A stretch of 43,819 bases of DNA from Eubacteriales bacterium (GTDB lineage: Bacteria; Bacillota; Clostridia; Oscillospirales; Oscillospiraceae). Shown here piece after piece: positions 7,787-15,589 of the stretch. The notes under the pieces were generated by a model. That model was given only the letters and a program-made list of their open reading frames with translations. It had not been told where the DNA came from and ran no database searches. The translations under genes and the position numbers were made by a program. The DNA lies in NCBI GenBank assembly GCA_030533415.1, contig JAUNJE010000022.1:1-43819 (forward strand). Direction: 5' to 3'. Within the stretch, counting starts at the first letter, position 1; every line of letters starts with the position of its first letter.

Positions 7787-8621
7787 ATTCATATTCAAAG
7801 GCCGCATTGGGCGCGTCCAGCTCCAGCAAGGGGACACCCGCATATTCAAAATGGTAGGAAACTTCGCAGGAGGGGTGCTCATGGATGACACGGCCCATGG
7901 CGCCGCCGATGGGGGCTTGAAGCGGATGGCCGGATGGGCCGTGGGGAGTTACCCTGAGGCAGGCCTTGCCCTGCCGGACCGTGATTTCCCGGTCCGTTAT
8001 TTTAACCGCTTTGGCCCCTAAATAGGTGGCAAGGCGGTATTCTTTGCCCCGCAGAAGGACGATTCCGATGACCCCCGTAAAATGAAAACCGCCGAAGGGG
8101 ATATCCGCGACACTGAGCATCAGGGAACCCTCCGGGAAAAAGCATTGTGTCCACACATATTCCTTGGGAAATGAGCATCCCCGGTCGCCCTCCATATACC
8201 CGGTGGCATCCCGAAATACATGGGAGGTGCCATTGACGGAAATTTCTCCGTCCACCCTGTGGTGCATGCTGTAAACGCTGTGCCTGCACTGCAGGAAAGG
8301 AACAAAACGGAACGGGCCCATAATATCGTATCGAATCGGGGTAAAAGCGCCGAAGCGGACAGAGCCGGTGGCCTGAAAGTCAGGTGTTTGGATATCCAGG
8401 AAGAAGCCCTCTTTTCCAAACCAATTTTCCGCAATTTGAATGTGACTGCCGCTTTTTTGAAAAGCGGAAAAGGGAAATTGGACGTGAAAGGCCCGGGTAT
8501 CGGTGAGCAGCTGTATGGTGCAGGATTGGGATGTCCCGGTTTTGTGAAGAGACGGGATGACCGCCAGCGTTTGCCGCTCTGACAGGCAGCGAAAATACCA
8601 GCCGCAAAAATAATTGTGCAT
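7782..8621 (-). CDS. Tocopherol-cyclase-like family protein
   Basis: A 279-residue protein. Its start HNYFCGWYFRCLSERQTLAVIPSLHK and later SVRFGAFTPIRYDIMGPFRFVPFLQCRHSVYSMHHRVDGEISVNG match the bacterial tocopherol cyclase-like family (beta-barrel, lipocalin-like fold, pfam Tocopherol_cycl). Firmicutes members are of this length and do not make tocopherol; the likely ligand is a hydrophobic molecule, function unknown. The start follows GGAGGTTTTCCCT at good spacing. The stop codon is embedded in the shared terminator hairpin. No operon partner. Confidence 0.75.
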   Translation of the reverse strand: MHNYFCGWYFRCLSERQTLAVIPSLHKTGTSQSCTIQLLTDTRAFHVQFPFSAFQKSGSHIQIAENWFGKEGFFLDIQTPDFQATGSVRFGAFTPIRYDIMGPFRFVPFLQCRHSVYSMHHRVDGEISVNGTSHVFRDATGYMEGDRGCSFPKEYVWTQCFFPEGSLMLSVADIPFGGFHFTGVIGIVLLRGKEYRLATYLGAKAVKITDREITVRQGKACLRVTPHGPSGHPLQAPIGGAMGRVIHEHPSCEVSYHFEYAGVPLLELDAPNAAFEYEY

Positions 8622-8771
8622 AGGGAAAACCTCCAGACGAATCTGGAAAACAGGATACCCATTTTAGGAAGTGTTTTAGACACGTAATTGGTTTTTGGTG
8701 CACGGCCGCGACCTTGGAGTGAAAAGCCATGTCTGTACCGCCGCTTCCTGTTTTTTCGGCGGCGTAAAAGG

Positions 8772-8972
8772 AAAACGGCTGCATCCAATTAAGGAAGCAG
8801 CCGTTTCGCGGTATATCATACTAGTTCTTATTAAAAAGGTTGAAAACCTTTTTATAGCACCGTAGGTGCGTTAAGAACTGTATGGGACGACTTTTGTGGC
8901 GATTCGCCACAAACCGGAAGCGCCGTTAGGCGGTTCCTTCTTCATAAAACCGAACGGTTTTATGAAGAATCA
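8772..8972. repeat. Array of hairpins downstream of the flavodiiron gene
   Basis: Six stem-loops stand in about 200 nt: AAACGGCTGC/GCAGCCGTTT (8773-8807); AGTTCTTA/TAAGAACT (8823-8879) enclosing AAAAAGGTT-GA-AACCTTTTT and GCACC-GTA-GGTGC; GTGGCGA/TCGCCAC; CGCCGTTAGGCG; and the 15-bp TTCTTCATAAAACCG-AA stem at 8938-8969. The last is a member of the hairpin family also seen at 32983 and 41835, with the same GCCGTNAGGCGG leader. Some probably end leftward transcription of the flavodiiron gene. Confidence 0.7.
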
Positions 8973-8982
8973 GTATCAGAAA

Positions 8983-10773
8983 TTACGAAATGGGTTCAAA
9001 GTCCGCGGCGCCGTGCTTGCACAGGGGGCAGACGATGTCATCGGGCAGGGTCTCACCCTCATAGATCCAGCCGCAGACCTTGCAGACGAAGCCCTTCTTG
9101 CCCTCGGTCTGGGGCTTGGGCTTGACATTGTTCTGGTAGTAGGTGTAGGTCATGGTCTCCCTGTCGGAGATGACACGGGCCTCTGTCACGGAGCAGATGA
9201 ACATGCCGTGGGTGTCCAGGTCTACATAGCTCTCCACCTTCAGACTCATGAAGGAGTTGATATACCGGGGCAGGAACCGCAGGCCGTTGTCGGAGCGCAG
9301 CTCGTCGATGCCTGCGAACTTGTCCGCCGTCCGGCCGCTCTGGAAGCCGAAATTCTGGAATACGGAGAAGGGGGCGGATACATCCAGGCAGTTGACGTTC
9401 ATAACGCCGGTCTGCTTGATGATGTGGTGGGAATAGTTGGCCTTGTTGATGGTGACGGCAACCCGGTTGGGGGTGTTGGTCACCTGGGTCACGGTGTTGA
9501 CAATCAGGCCGTTGTCCTTCTGTCCGTCGTTGGAGGTGACCACATACAGGCCGTAGCCGATGTTAAACAGGGCGGTCAGGTCGTTTTTGTTGGCGGTGGC
9601 GTCCTGGCGGGCCAGATAGTCCTTGCACAGCTCGTTTGCCAGATCCTCGATCTGAGCCTTGCTGTCGTCGTTCAGGGCGGAGAGCACCTTTACGGTGGTG
9701 TCGGTGAAGGTCAGGTTCTTGCTGCCTTCAAACATCTTACGCATGACCTTGGCGGCCAAAGGTGCCCAGGAGCCGTTCTCCATCAGGCCGATGGTGCGGT
9801 TCTGATAGCTCCGCTCCGTCAGGTGGTGGATGAATTCCTTCATGAAGGGGAAGATATCCGCGTTGTAAGTGGTGGTAGCCAGCACCAGTTTGCCGTAACG
9901 GAACGCATCCTCCACGGCCTTCGCCATATCGCACCGGGCCAGGTCATGGACCACGACCTTGGGACAGCCCTTGGCCTGGAGCTTCTGTGCAAGGACCTCT
10001 ACGGCGGCCTTGGTGTGGCCGTAGACGGAGGTGTAGGCGACGACAATGCCGTCACTCTCCACACGGTAGGAGGACCAGATGTCATACAGGTTGAGGTAGT
10101 AGCCTAAGTTTTCCGTCAGCACGGGACCGTGCAGGGGGCAGATGATGGAGATATCCAGCGTGGCGGCCTTTTTCAGCAGGGCCTGTACCTGGGCGCCGTA
10201 CTTGCCCACGATGCCGATATAATACCGCCGTGCCTCATCGGCCCAGTCCTCTTCCACATCCAGCGCGCCGAATTTGCCGAAGCCGTCGGCGGAGAAAAGC
10301 ACTTTGTCGTAGGTGTCATAGGTCACGATGACCTCGGGCCAGTGGACCATGGGGGCACCCACAAAGGCCAGTACATGCTTGCCCAGGGAGAGGGTGGAGC
10401 CTTCGCCCACCACAATGCGGCGCTCGGCATAGTCATCGCCAAAGAACTGCTTCATCATGACGAACGCCTTGGCGGAGGAAACCACGGTGGCCTCCGGATA
10501 GACCTTCAGGAAGCTGGCGATGTTGGCGGAGTGGTCAGGCTCCATATGCTGCACAACCAGATAATCCGGCTTGCGTCCGTTCAGCACATTCTGGATGTTA
10601 TCCAGCCACTCATGGGTGAAGTTTTTGTCCACGGTGTCCATGATGGCGACTTTGTCGTCGAGAATGGCATAGGAATTATAAGCCATGCCATTGGGGACCA
10701 CATACTGGCCCTCGAACAGGTCAACCTTATGGTCGTTGACACCGATATAGCGGATGTCCTTGGTAATGGTCAT
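8983..10773 (-). CDS. Flavodiiron protein fused to flavin reductase and rubredoxin
   Basis: About 596 residues with four domains. Numbering from the upstream ATG, the metallo-beta-lactamase diiron core is at 1-250 with all ligands visible (H78-x-E80-x-D82, H146, D165, H217); flavodoxin (FMN) follows at 245-395 (YTSVYGHTKAA); a flavin-reductase-like domain at 400-550 (TPNRVAVTINK); and a C-terminal rubredoxin at 563-598 (CKVCG and CPLC, C566/C569/C584/C587). Such proteins reduce O2 to water, or NO to N2O, in the cytoplasm of anaerobes; the fused reductase and rubredoxin supply electrons. The second ATG (10773) has 8-nt spacing to AAGGAG and is preferred to 10779. A Crp/Fnr gene lies upstream in the same direction. 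Confidence 0.93.
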   Translation of the reverse strand: MTITKDIRYIGVNDHKVDLFEGQYVVPNGMAYNSYAILDDKVAIMDTVDKNFTHEWLDNIQNVLNGRKPDYLVVQHMEPDHSANIASFLKVYPEATVVSSAKAFVMMKQFFGDDYAERRIVVGEGSTLSLGKHVLAFVGAPMVHWPEVIVTYDTYDKVLFSADGFGKFGALDVEEDWADEARRYYIGIVGKYGAQVQALLKKAATLDISIICPLHGPVLTENLGYYLNLYDIWSSYRVESDGIVVAYTSVYGHTKAAVEVLAQKLQAKGCPKVVVHDLARCDMAKAVEDAFRYGKLVLATTTYNADIFPFMKEFIHHLTERSYQNRTIGLMENGSWAPLAAKVMRKMFEGSKNLTFTDTTVKVLSALNDDSKAQIEDLANELCKDYLARQDATANKNDLTALFNIGYGLYVVTSNDGQKDNGLIVNTVTQVTNTPNRVAVTINKANYSHHIIKQTGVMNVNCLDVSAPFSVFQNFGFQSGRTADKFAGIDELRSDNGLRFLPRYINSFMSLKVESYVDLDTHGMFICSVTEARVISDRETMTYTYYQNNVKPKPQTEGKKGFVCKVCGWIYEGETLPDDIVCPLCKHGAADFEPIS

Positions 10774-10806
10774 TGTCATTTCTCCTTATATATAAATGTA
10801 TTTTGT

Positions 10807-10817
10807 TGATAAAATCA
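10807..10817. promoter_or_regulatory. Fnr-like palindrome upstream of the flavodiiron gene
   Basis: TGATAAAATCA, palindromic around AAA, sits about 35 nt upstream of the start codon. It shares the form TGAY-AAA-RTCA with the site at 11631. On its own it is weak. Confidence 0.35.
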
Positions 10818-10876
10818 GTTCCCGGCCTCCAGGCGGGGGACAAAGATAACACCCGGCCGGAAAGAACGCGGAAATG

Positions 10877-11533
10877 CTACTGCGCCAGCTGCCGCAGCTT
10901 CTGCCGGTCTGTGATTTCCACAGCGCCCCGGGTGAGCTTGACCATGCCCTCGCTCTGGAAATACCGGAGCATGCGGGTGACCACTTCCCGGGCAGTGCCC
11001 ATATGGCCTGCGATTTTTTCATGGGTGATTTTTAATACGGGGGTATTCTCCAGGGCGCTTTCCTCCAGCAAAAATGCGGCCAGGCGCTTGTCAAAGCTCT
11101 GCCACATGATCTGTCCCATCAGCCACATGACCTCGGTAAAGCGGCTGCTGATCAGCTGGTTGGCATAATTGGCAACCACTACGGATTCTTCCATCAGCTG
11201 CTTGAACAGGCATGCGGAAATCACCCACATTTCGCTGTCCTTCTCGGCTTCAATGATCACGTCGAATTGGATATCGGGCATGACGCAGGAAGAGGAAAAC
11301 AGGCAGGTATCCCGCTCAAACAGCCGGTACAGCGTGATTTCCCGGCCCTCGCTGGACAAAATATAGACCCGGAGCTGTCCACTGCGGATGACCAGCGGCC
11401 CCAGGCAGTCCATACTGCCGTTATGGATCACCGTGCCGGATTTGACCCGCAGAACTTCCGCGTTAGAGGCAAGGCGCTGCTGCTGGGAATCTGTCAGCTT
11501 GCCCCAAATGGGAAAATACTCTGCAAAGTCCAT
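10877..11533 (-). CDS. Crp/Fnr family transcriptional regulator
   Basis: 218 residues: cyclic-nucleotide-type beta barrel (about 10-115; SGQLRVYILSSEGREITLYRLFERD), a long dimer helix, and a C-terminal winged helix with ITHEKIAGHMGTAREVVTRML (169-189). The recognition-helix TAREVVTR is characteristic of the family. Cysteines at 43, 77, 83 and 108 do not form the classical N-terminal Fnr iron-sulphur cluster, so how it senses oxygen, NO or redox is open. The start follows GGAGGCGAAAGGGT. It lies between the flavodiiron gene (same strand) and rubredoxin (divergent), both typical targets. Family certain; regulon inferred. Confidence 0.9.
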   Translation of the reverse strand: MDFAEYFPIWGKLTDSQQQRLASNAEVLRVKSGTVIHNGSMDCLGPLVIRSGQLRVYILSSEGREITLYRLFERDTCLFSSSCVMPDIQFDVIIEAEKDSEMWVISACLFKQLMEESVVVANYANQLISSRFTEVMWLMGQIMWQSFDKRLAAFLLEESALENTPVLKITHEKIAGHMGTAREVVTRMLRYFQSEGMVKLTRGAVEITDRQKLRQLAQ

Positions 11534-11630
11534 ACCCTTTCGCCTCCTTGTTCACAGTATAGTGCGAATTTGCCGGAAAGTCAATGGATTTTGTGCACGG
11601 AATCCCACCCGGGCGGGCATGGAACTTTTG

Positions 11631-11671
11631 GTGACAAAGTCACGGAAGTACGGCGGGAATTTGGATATACT
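11631..11671 (+). promoter_or_regulatory. Rubredoxin promoter with class-II activator palindrome
   Basis: GTGACAAAGTCAC (11631-11643) is a perfect palindrome around AAA. The -10 box TATACT is at 11666-11671 and there is no -35 match at the right spacing. Taking a start site about 7 nt past the -10, the palindrome is centred near -41, the classical position for Crp/Fnr activation. Confidence 0.6.
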
Positions 11672-11711
11672 AAGGCCATCAGCAATAGAATGACCGAAAG
11701 GAGAAATTTTT

Positions 11712-11867
11712 ATGAAATATGTATGCGATGTGTGCGGCTGGGTCTATGACGAGGAGCAGGGCTATCCCGAAGGCGGCATTGCCCCCGGCACCAAGTGGGA
11801 GGATGTCCCCGAGGATTTTGAATGCCCCCTGTGCTTTGTAGGCAAGGACCAGTTCTCTGAAGAGTAA
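11712..11867 (+). CDS. Rubredoxin
   Basis: 51 residues, the standard rubredoxin size. Two CxxC knuckles bind one iron: C5-D-V-C8-G-W and C39-P-L-C42, with the usual Y-P--G--PGT-WEDVPEDF-CPLC core. It carries single electrons in the cytoplasm, probably to flavodiiron proteins or peroxide reductases. The ATG follows AAAGGAGAAATTTTT. The gene has its own promoter with a Crp/Fnr-like site and is closed by a strong terminator, so it is monocistronic. Confidence 0.95.
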   Translation: MKYVCDVCGWVYDEEQGYPEGGIAPGTKWEDVPEDFECPLCFVGKDQFSEE

Positions 11868-11871
11868 ACAG

Positions 11872-11912
11872 AAAAATCGCAGGGCGGGGTCATGACTCCG
11901 CCCTGCGATTTT
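11872..11912 (+). terminator. Rubredoxin terminator
   Basis: A 15-bp stem (AAAATCGCAGGGCGG with CCGCCCTGCGATTTT) starts five bases after the stop codon and runs into T residues. Confidence 0.9.
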
Positions 11913-11997
11913 AATAGGGCTTCTTCCGCCGGTGCGTTCATCATGGAAGGATCCTGCCGAATTGGGCATACTGTAAAAAAAGAAAGGAGCGAATTTT

Positions 11998-12321
11998 ATG
12001 AAAGCATTGAATCTAAGCCAATCCGAATTTACGCAGCTGACAGGTGACAATAAGCCTGTGCTGGTCGATTTCTGGGCGCCCTGGTGCACCTATTGCCGCC
12101 GTATCGGCCCTGCCTACGACAAGCTGGCGGAGCAGATGGGGGAGGCGCTTACGTTTGCCAAGGTCAATATCGACGAGGAGCCGGAGCTTGCCCGGCAGGA
12201 GCAGATCGAGGTCATTCCCACCCTGGTGCTGTATCGCGGCGGCCAGGCCCTCGGCTCCATGGTGGCGCCGGAATCCAAGGCGAAAATCGAGGAATTCCTT
12301 GAGGAAACCCTCGGAAAGTGA
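11998..12321 (+). CDS. trxA: Thioredoxin with WCTYC active site
   Basis: 107 residues with the complete thioredoxin fold: VDFWAPWCTYCRRIGP, then VNIDEEPELARQEQIEVIPTLVLYRGG with the cis-Pro loop (IPT). The active site is C-T-Y-C rather than the common C-G-P-C, which should shift its redox potential. It reduces disulphides in the cytoplasm using electrons from the adjacent thioredoxin reductase; the reductase ribosome site overlaps the trxA stop. The ATG follows AAAGGAGCGAATTTT. Confidence 0.92.
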   Translation: MKALNLSQSEFTQLTGDNKPVLVDFWAPWCTYCRRIGPAYDKLAEQMGEALTFAKVNIDEEPELARQEQIEVIPTLVLYRGGQALGSMVAPESKAKIEEFLEETLGK

Positions 12322-12332
12322 GGAGGCGCGGC

Positions 12333-13280
12333 ATGACCCACATCTATGATATGGTTGTCATCGGCGGCGGCCCCGGAGGATATACGGCGGCACTCTATGC
12401 CGCCCGGGCCGGGCTGGACGTGGTCGTCCTGGAACAGCTGTCGGCGGGGGGCCAGATGGCCCAGACCACCCAGGTAGACAATTACCCGGGCTTTGAAGAG
12501 GGAATCGACGGCTTTACTCTGGGGGAAAAGATGCAGCAGGGGGCGGAGCGCTTCGGCGCCAAAACTGAGCTGGCGGAGGTGCGCGCCCTGGATCTGCAGG
12601 CCAGCCCCAAAAAAATCGAAACCAGTGAAGGAACCTTTTTTGGCAAAACCGTGGTGTATGCCGCCGGGGCCGGCCCCCGGGAGTTGGGGCTTCCCAGGGA
12701 AAAGGAGCTGGTGGGCCGGGGCGTCAATTATTGCGCCGCCTGTGACGGCATGTTCTATAAGGGAAAAACCGTCGTGGTGGTGGGCGGCGGCAATTCCGCC
12801 GCGGCGGATGCCCTGCTTCTGTCCCGGATCGCCGCTAGGGTCATAATTGTCCACCGCCGGGATACCCTCCGGGCGACCAAAATCTACCATAGGCCGCTGA
12901 TGGAAGCGGAAAATGTGGAATTTTGCTGGAATTCCACCGTAACGGAACTGCTGGGCGGGGAAAAGCTCAGCGGTGTCCGGCTGCGGGATGTGCATACCGG
13001 CGCGGAAAGAGAGCTTTCCTGTGACGGCGTTTTCGTCAGCATTGGCAGAAAACCCGCCACCGGCCTGGTGGCGGGGCAGCTGGAGCTGGACCCCTCCGGT
13101 TACATTGCCGCCGGGGAATCCACCTGCACCAATATCCCCGGCGTCTTTGCCGTGGGCGATGTGCGGACAAAGGCCCTGCGCCAGATCATCACCGCCGCGG
13201 CGGATGGGGCGGTGGCCGTTCATTATGCCGAGGAATACCTGGCCGGAGAAGCATTGACAGATTCCCGAACTTCGGTATAA
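12333..13280 (+). CDS. trxB: Thioredoxin reductase
   Basis: 315 residues, the length of the low-molecular-weight NADPH-dependent flavoenzyme. FAD motif VVIGGGPGGYTAA at the N terminus, redox pair C134-A-A-C137-D, NADPH motif VVVVGGGNSAAADA (147-160) and the C-terminal FAD motif GVFAVGDVRTKALRQIITAAADGA are all present. The ATG at 12333 follows GAGGAGGCGCGGC; the frame opens earlier at a GTG inside the trxA end but without a ribosome site. Forms an operon with trxA. The gene end contains the promoter of the next gene. Confidence 0.95.
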   Translation: MTHIYDMVVIGGGPGGYTAALYAARAGLDVVVLEQLSAGGQMAQTTQVDNYPGFEEGIDGFTLGEKMQQGAERFGAKTELAEVRALDLQASPKKIETSEGTFFGKTVVYAAGAGPRELGLPREKELVGRGVNYCAACDGMFYKGKTVVVVGGGNSAAADALLLSRIAARVIIVHRRDTLRATKIYHRPLMEAENVEFCWNSTVTELLGGEKLSGVRLRDVHTGAERELSCDGVFVSIGRKPATGLVAGQLELDPSGYIAAGESTCTNIPGVFAVGDVRTKALRQIITAAADGAVAVHYAEEYLAGEALTDSRTSV

Positions 13281-13281
13281 T
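13254..13281 (+). promoter_or_regulatory. Consensus promoter inside the end of trxB
   Basis: TTGACA (13254-13259), 16 nt, TATAAT (13276-13281). The -10 box contains the trxB stop codon. It lies 40 nt upstream of the RNHCP gene. Confidence 0.8.
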
Positions 13282-13320
13282 AGAAGCATCCATTTTATTT
13301 GAACGTTGAGGGAATGCGCC

Positions 13321-13773
13321 ATGAACCGTGAGAACAAACGAAAACAGTACGAAAAGGGCTATTACAAAACCCACGCCTGTGAGGAATCCTTCACCTGCAA
13401 AAACTGCGGCCGCCTGGTGGTTCCCGCCGGGGCGGGCAGCGGCCACCGCAACCACTGCCCCAACTGCCTGTACAGCCTGCATGTGGATGTGGAGCCGGGG
13501 GACCGGGAATCCGACTGCGGCGGCCTGATGGAGCCTGTGGCGGTGTGGGTGCGCAATAAGGGGGAGTGGGCCATTATCCACCGCTGCCGCCGCTGCGGGG
13601 AAATGAGCTCCAACCGGGTCCTGGCAGACGACAACCCCATGAAGCTCATGTCCATCGCCATGAAGCCCCTGGCAAACCCGCCGTTCCCTTTGGAGCGCAT
13701 TGAAGAGATGACCGCGCTCATGGGCGGGGAAGGGGCGCTTCCGGAGCAGTACCGCCAGGAAACCGGGGAATAA
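13321..13773 (+). CDS. RNHCP domain zinc-ribbon protein
   Basis: 150 residues with two CxxC pairs: FTCKNCGRLVVP, the family-defining (H)RNHCPNCLYSLHVD, a DCGG pair and IIHRCRRCGEMSSNRVLADDNP. This is the RNHCP domain family, small zinc-ribbon proteins proposed to bind nucleic acid or act with ribosomes; no reaction is known. The ATG at 13321 is 9 nt after GAGGG; the upstream in-frame GTG-like extension has none. It has its own consensus promoter and follows the thioredoxin pair. Confidence 0.88.
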   Translation: MNRENKRKQYEKGYYKTHACEESFTCKNCGRLVVPAGAGSGHRNHCPNCLYSLHVDVEPGDRESDCGGLMEPVAVWVRNKGEWAIIHRCRRCGEMSSNRVLADDNPMKLMSIAMKPLANPPFPLERIEEMTALMGGEGALPEQYRQETGE

Positions 13774-13814
13774 GACGGATTCTCAATTAGAAATTGGCGT
13801 TTGCGGAGGAGATT

Positions 13815-14573
13815 ATGTGGTGCTTACCGGATGATAAATCAAAATCAGTCATAGCTGCTGCTGAACAGATACATAGCGCGCACCGGGAATGCCATTTACA
13901 TTTACCGCAAACAGCGATCGTTTTCTTTATGAGCAAGGGAACAGAGTACCTGGCAGAGCGCTATGATGCCGTGGAAATGGCAGAACCGTTTCCACGCTTT
14001 CTGAATCGCTGTCCGATTTGGGAAATCAAAGAGTTTCAGGTTTGCTTTTTGGATGGAGGCCGAGGTGCTCCGCAAGCAGCAGATACGGTAGAAACGCTTG
14101 CCGCGCTTGGCGTCAGGAATATCATTGCAGTTGGAATGTTTGGCGCTTTCTCCCAAAGCGTGCAATTAGGAGAAACGATCACGCCGGAAAAAGCATTTGT
14201 AGAAGAAGGAACTTCTCTGCATTATTACGAGTCTATTGAAGAATCATATCCCGATCACAGTTTGCTGGATATGACTGTCTCGCTTTTCGGTATGAAAACA
14301 TATCCGATTGTATCAACTGACGCGGTATATCGTCAGACATTCCGTAAGGAGCAGCTTTGGAGAGATAATGGTGCTGTTGGTGTCGATATGGAAACATCCG
14401 CTGTGTTCAGCGTTTCGCGGTATCTTGGATTGAAAGCGGCGGCACTTTTGATGGTATCTGATATACATCCCGCTGAGCCGGACGACCCCAAATGGGCGTG
14501 GAGTATGACGAAAGAAATGAGACATCAGCTGGCGGACAAAGCCATCACACTGGCAAAGGTATGGAACAAATAA
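13815..14573 (+). CDS. Nucleoside phosphorylase superfamily protein
   Basis: 252 residues of the PNP/UDP phosphorylase fold, closest by eye to uridine phosphorylase-like proteins: GVRNIIAVGMFGAFSQSVQLGETITPEKAFVEEGTS, a later STDAVYR and the nucleoside-binding VGVDMETSAVFSVSRYLGLKAAALLMVSD. Members cleave nucleosides with phosphate to base and ribose-1-phosphate. The ATG at 13815 follows GCGGAGGAGATT; an in-frame TTG at 13794 precedes that site. Codons are clearly more AT-rich than in the trxB/RNHCP genes, suggesting separate arrival. Single gene closed by a terminator. Substrate not determinable. Confidence 0.85.
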   Translation: MWCLPDDKSKSVIAAAEQIHSAHRECHLHLPQTAIVFFMSKGTEYLAERYDAVEMAEPFPRFLNRCPIWEIKEFQVCFLDGGRGAPQAADTVETLAALGVRNIIAVGMFGAFSQSVQLGETITPEKAFVEEGTSLHYYESIEESYPDHSLLDMTVSLFGMKTYPIVSTDAVYRQTFRKEQLWRDNGAVGVDMETSAVFSVSRYLGLKAAALLMVSDIHPAEPDDPKWAWSMTKEMRHQLADKAITLAKVWNK

Positions 14574-14651
14574 TCATGCTCCACAAATCAATAATTTGCT
14601 GGAATGGAAGGTTTTCCAATGAGAATGCTATGAGGCGGTGTAATAGGATAG

Positions 14652-14689
14652 AACGTGGCCCCGGACGGCAAACCGTCTGGGGCCATGTT
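14652..14689. terminator. Convergent terminator
   Basis: ACGTGGCCCCGGACGG, loop CAAA, CCGTCTGGGGCCATGT; a long stem between the phosphorylase and the leftward histidine kinase. Confidence 0.8.
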
Positions 14690-15583
14690 TCATCCTTCCG
14701 GGAAACCGACACGAATGGTCAGCTTCCCATCCAGATAGGCGGCGGAAATGGTCCCGCCCATCTGTTCCATCAGGGTTTTGGAAATTGCCAGCCCAAGCCC
14801 GTTGGAATTGCGCCCGGCCTCCACCGTGAAGAACCGGTCAAACAGCTTCCCCACCAGCACCCCGTTCAATCCCGGGGCGGTATTGGAAAAGGAGATCTCC
14901 CCGCTGTCCAGCAGCCGGATATCCAGGTCGCCTTCGCTGTATTTCAGGGCGTTGTTTAAGATGTTGCTGAACACCCGGCTGAGGGCCTCTTTGTTCAGGC
15001 ACCTTTCGATGCGCTTCCCGGTCATGTGGATTTCCGGGTGGATGCCCCGTTCCGTCAGGGCGGCGTAGAAGGCGGCAATGCTTTCCTCCAGCACCCCGTT
15101 GACGTGCACCGTTTCCAATTCCAGCTCCCGGACGGAGAGGATCACGGAGTAGCGGAACAGCTCCTCCGTCAGCTGGGTCATGGCCTCCACCCGGTTTTCG
15201 ATCAGGCTGAGATACCGTCCCACGGTCTCCGGCTTGTCCTCCCGCTCCAGCAGGTCCAGGTATCCGCAGATGGCGGTCAGCGGGGTGCGCAGGTCGTGGG
15301 AAATGTTGGTGACGGCATCCTTCAGCTCCCGGTCGCCGGTGAGGTACCGGTGCCGCTGCTCCCGCAGAAGCCGAAGCTGTACGTTGATTTCAGATGCCAA
15401 TTTTTTGACGTGAGCGTCATTAGAAGATATTGAAACAAGCGTGTTTGTATCAACTAAAAGATGTTCCTTGAACTCTGCACAAATTTCGTCCATACTTCTT
15501 TTTAGCAATATATTTTTCCCGATAAGCAATAAAACGCTTATCAGCAGAATACCGCACAAAATCCAAGGAAACATATTTCTCAC
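14690..15583 (-). CDS. Sensor histidine kinase, chimeric N terminus
   Basis: 297 residues: one N-terminal membrane helix (about 5-27), HisKA with H96 in AVTNISHDLRTPLTAI, N box (SNILNNALKYS), and an ATPase end (FSNTAPGL, NGLGLAISKTLMEQMGG). It should phosphorylate the OmpR-type regulator of this operon (20308-20967). Codons 1 to about 66 are AT-rich like the preceding permease, whereas the rest is GC-rich; the switch is near 15385. The 5' end of another kinase gene remains at 16660-16716. I therefore read this as a fusion of a donor N terminus to the resident kinase core. The reading frame is intact and all catalytic motifs remain. Confidence 0.85.
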   Translation of the reverse strand: MRNMFPWILCGILLISVLLLIGKNILLKRSMDEICAEFKEHLLVDTNTLVSISSNDAHVKKLASEINVQLRLLREQRHRYLTGDRELKDAVTNISHDLRTPLTAICGYLDLLEREDKPETVGRYLSLIENRVEAMTQLTEELFRYSVILSVRELELETVHVNGVLEESIAAFYAALTERGIHPEIHMTGKRIERCLNKEALSRVFSNILNNALKYSEGDLDIRLLDSGEISFSNTAPGLNGVLVGKLFDRFFTVEAGRNSNGLGLAISKTLMEQMGGTISAAYLDGKLTIRVGFPEG

Positions 15584-15589
15584 CCACCT

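Noticed and set aside
8896-10107. 403-codon open frame on the plus strand
   Set aside because: Repetitive Gly/Val-rich antisense of the flavodiiron gene, whose domains are all recognised.
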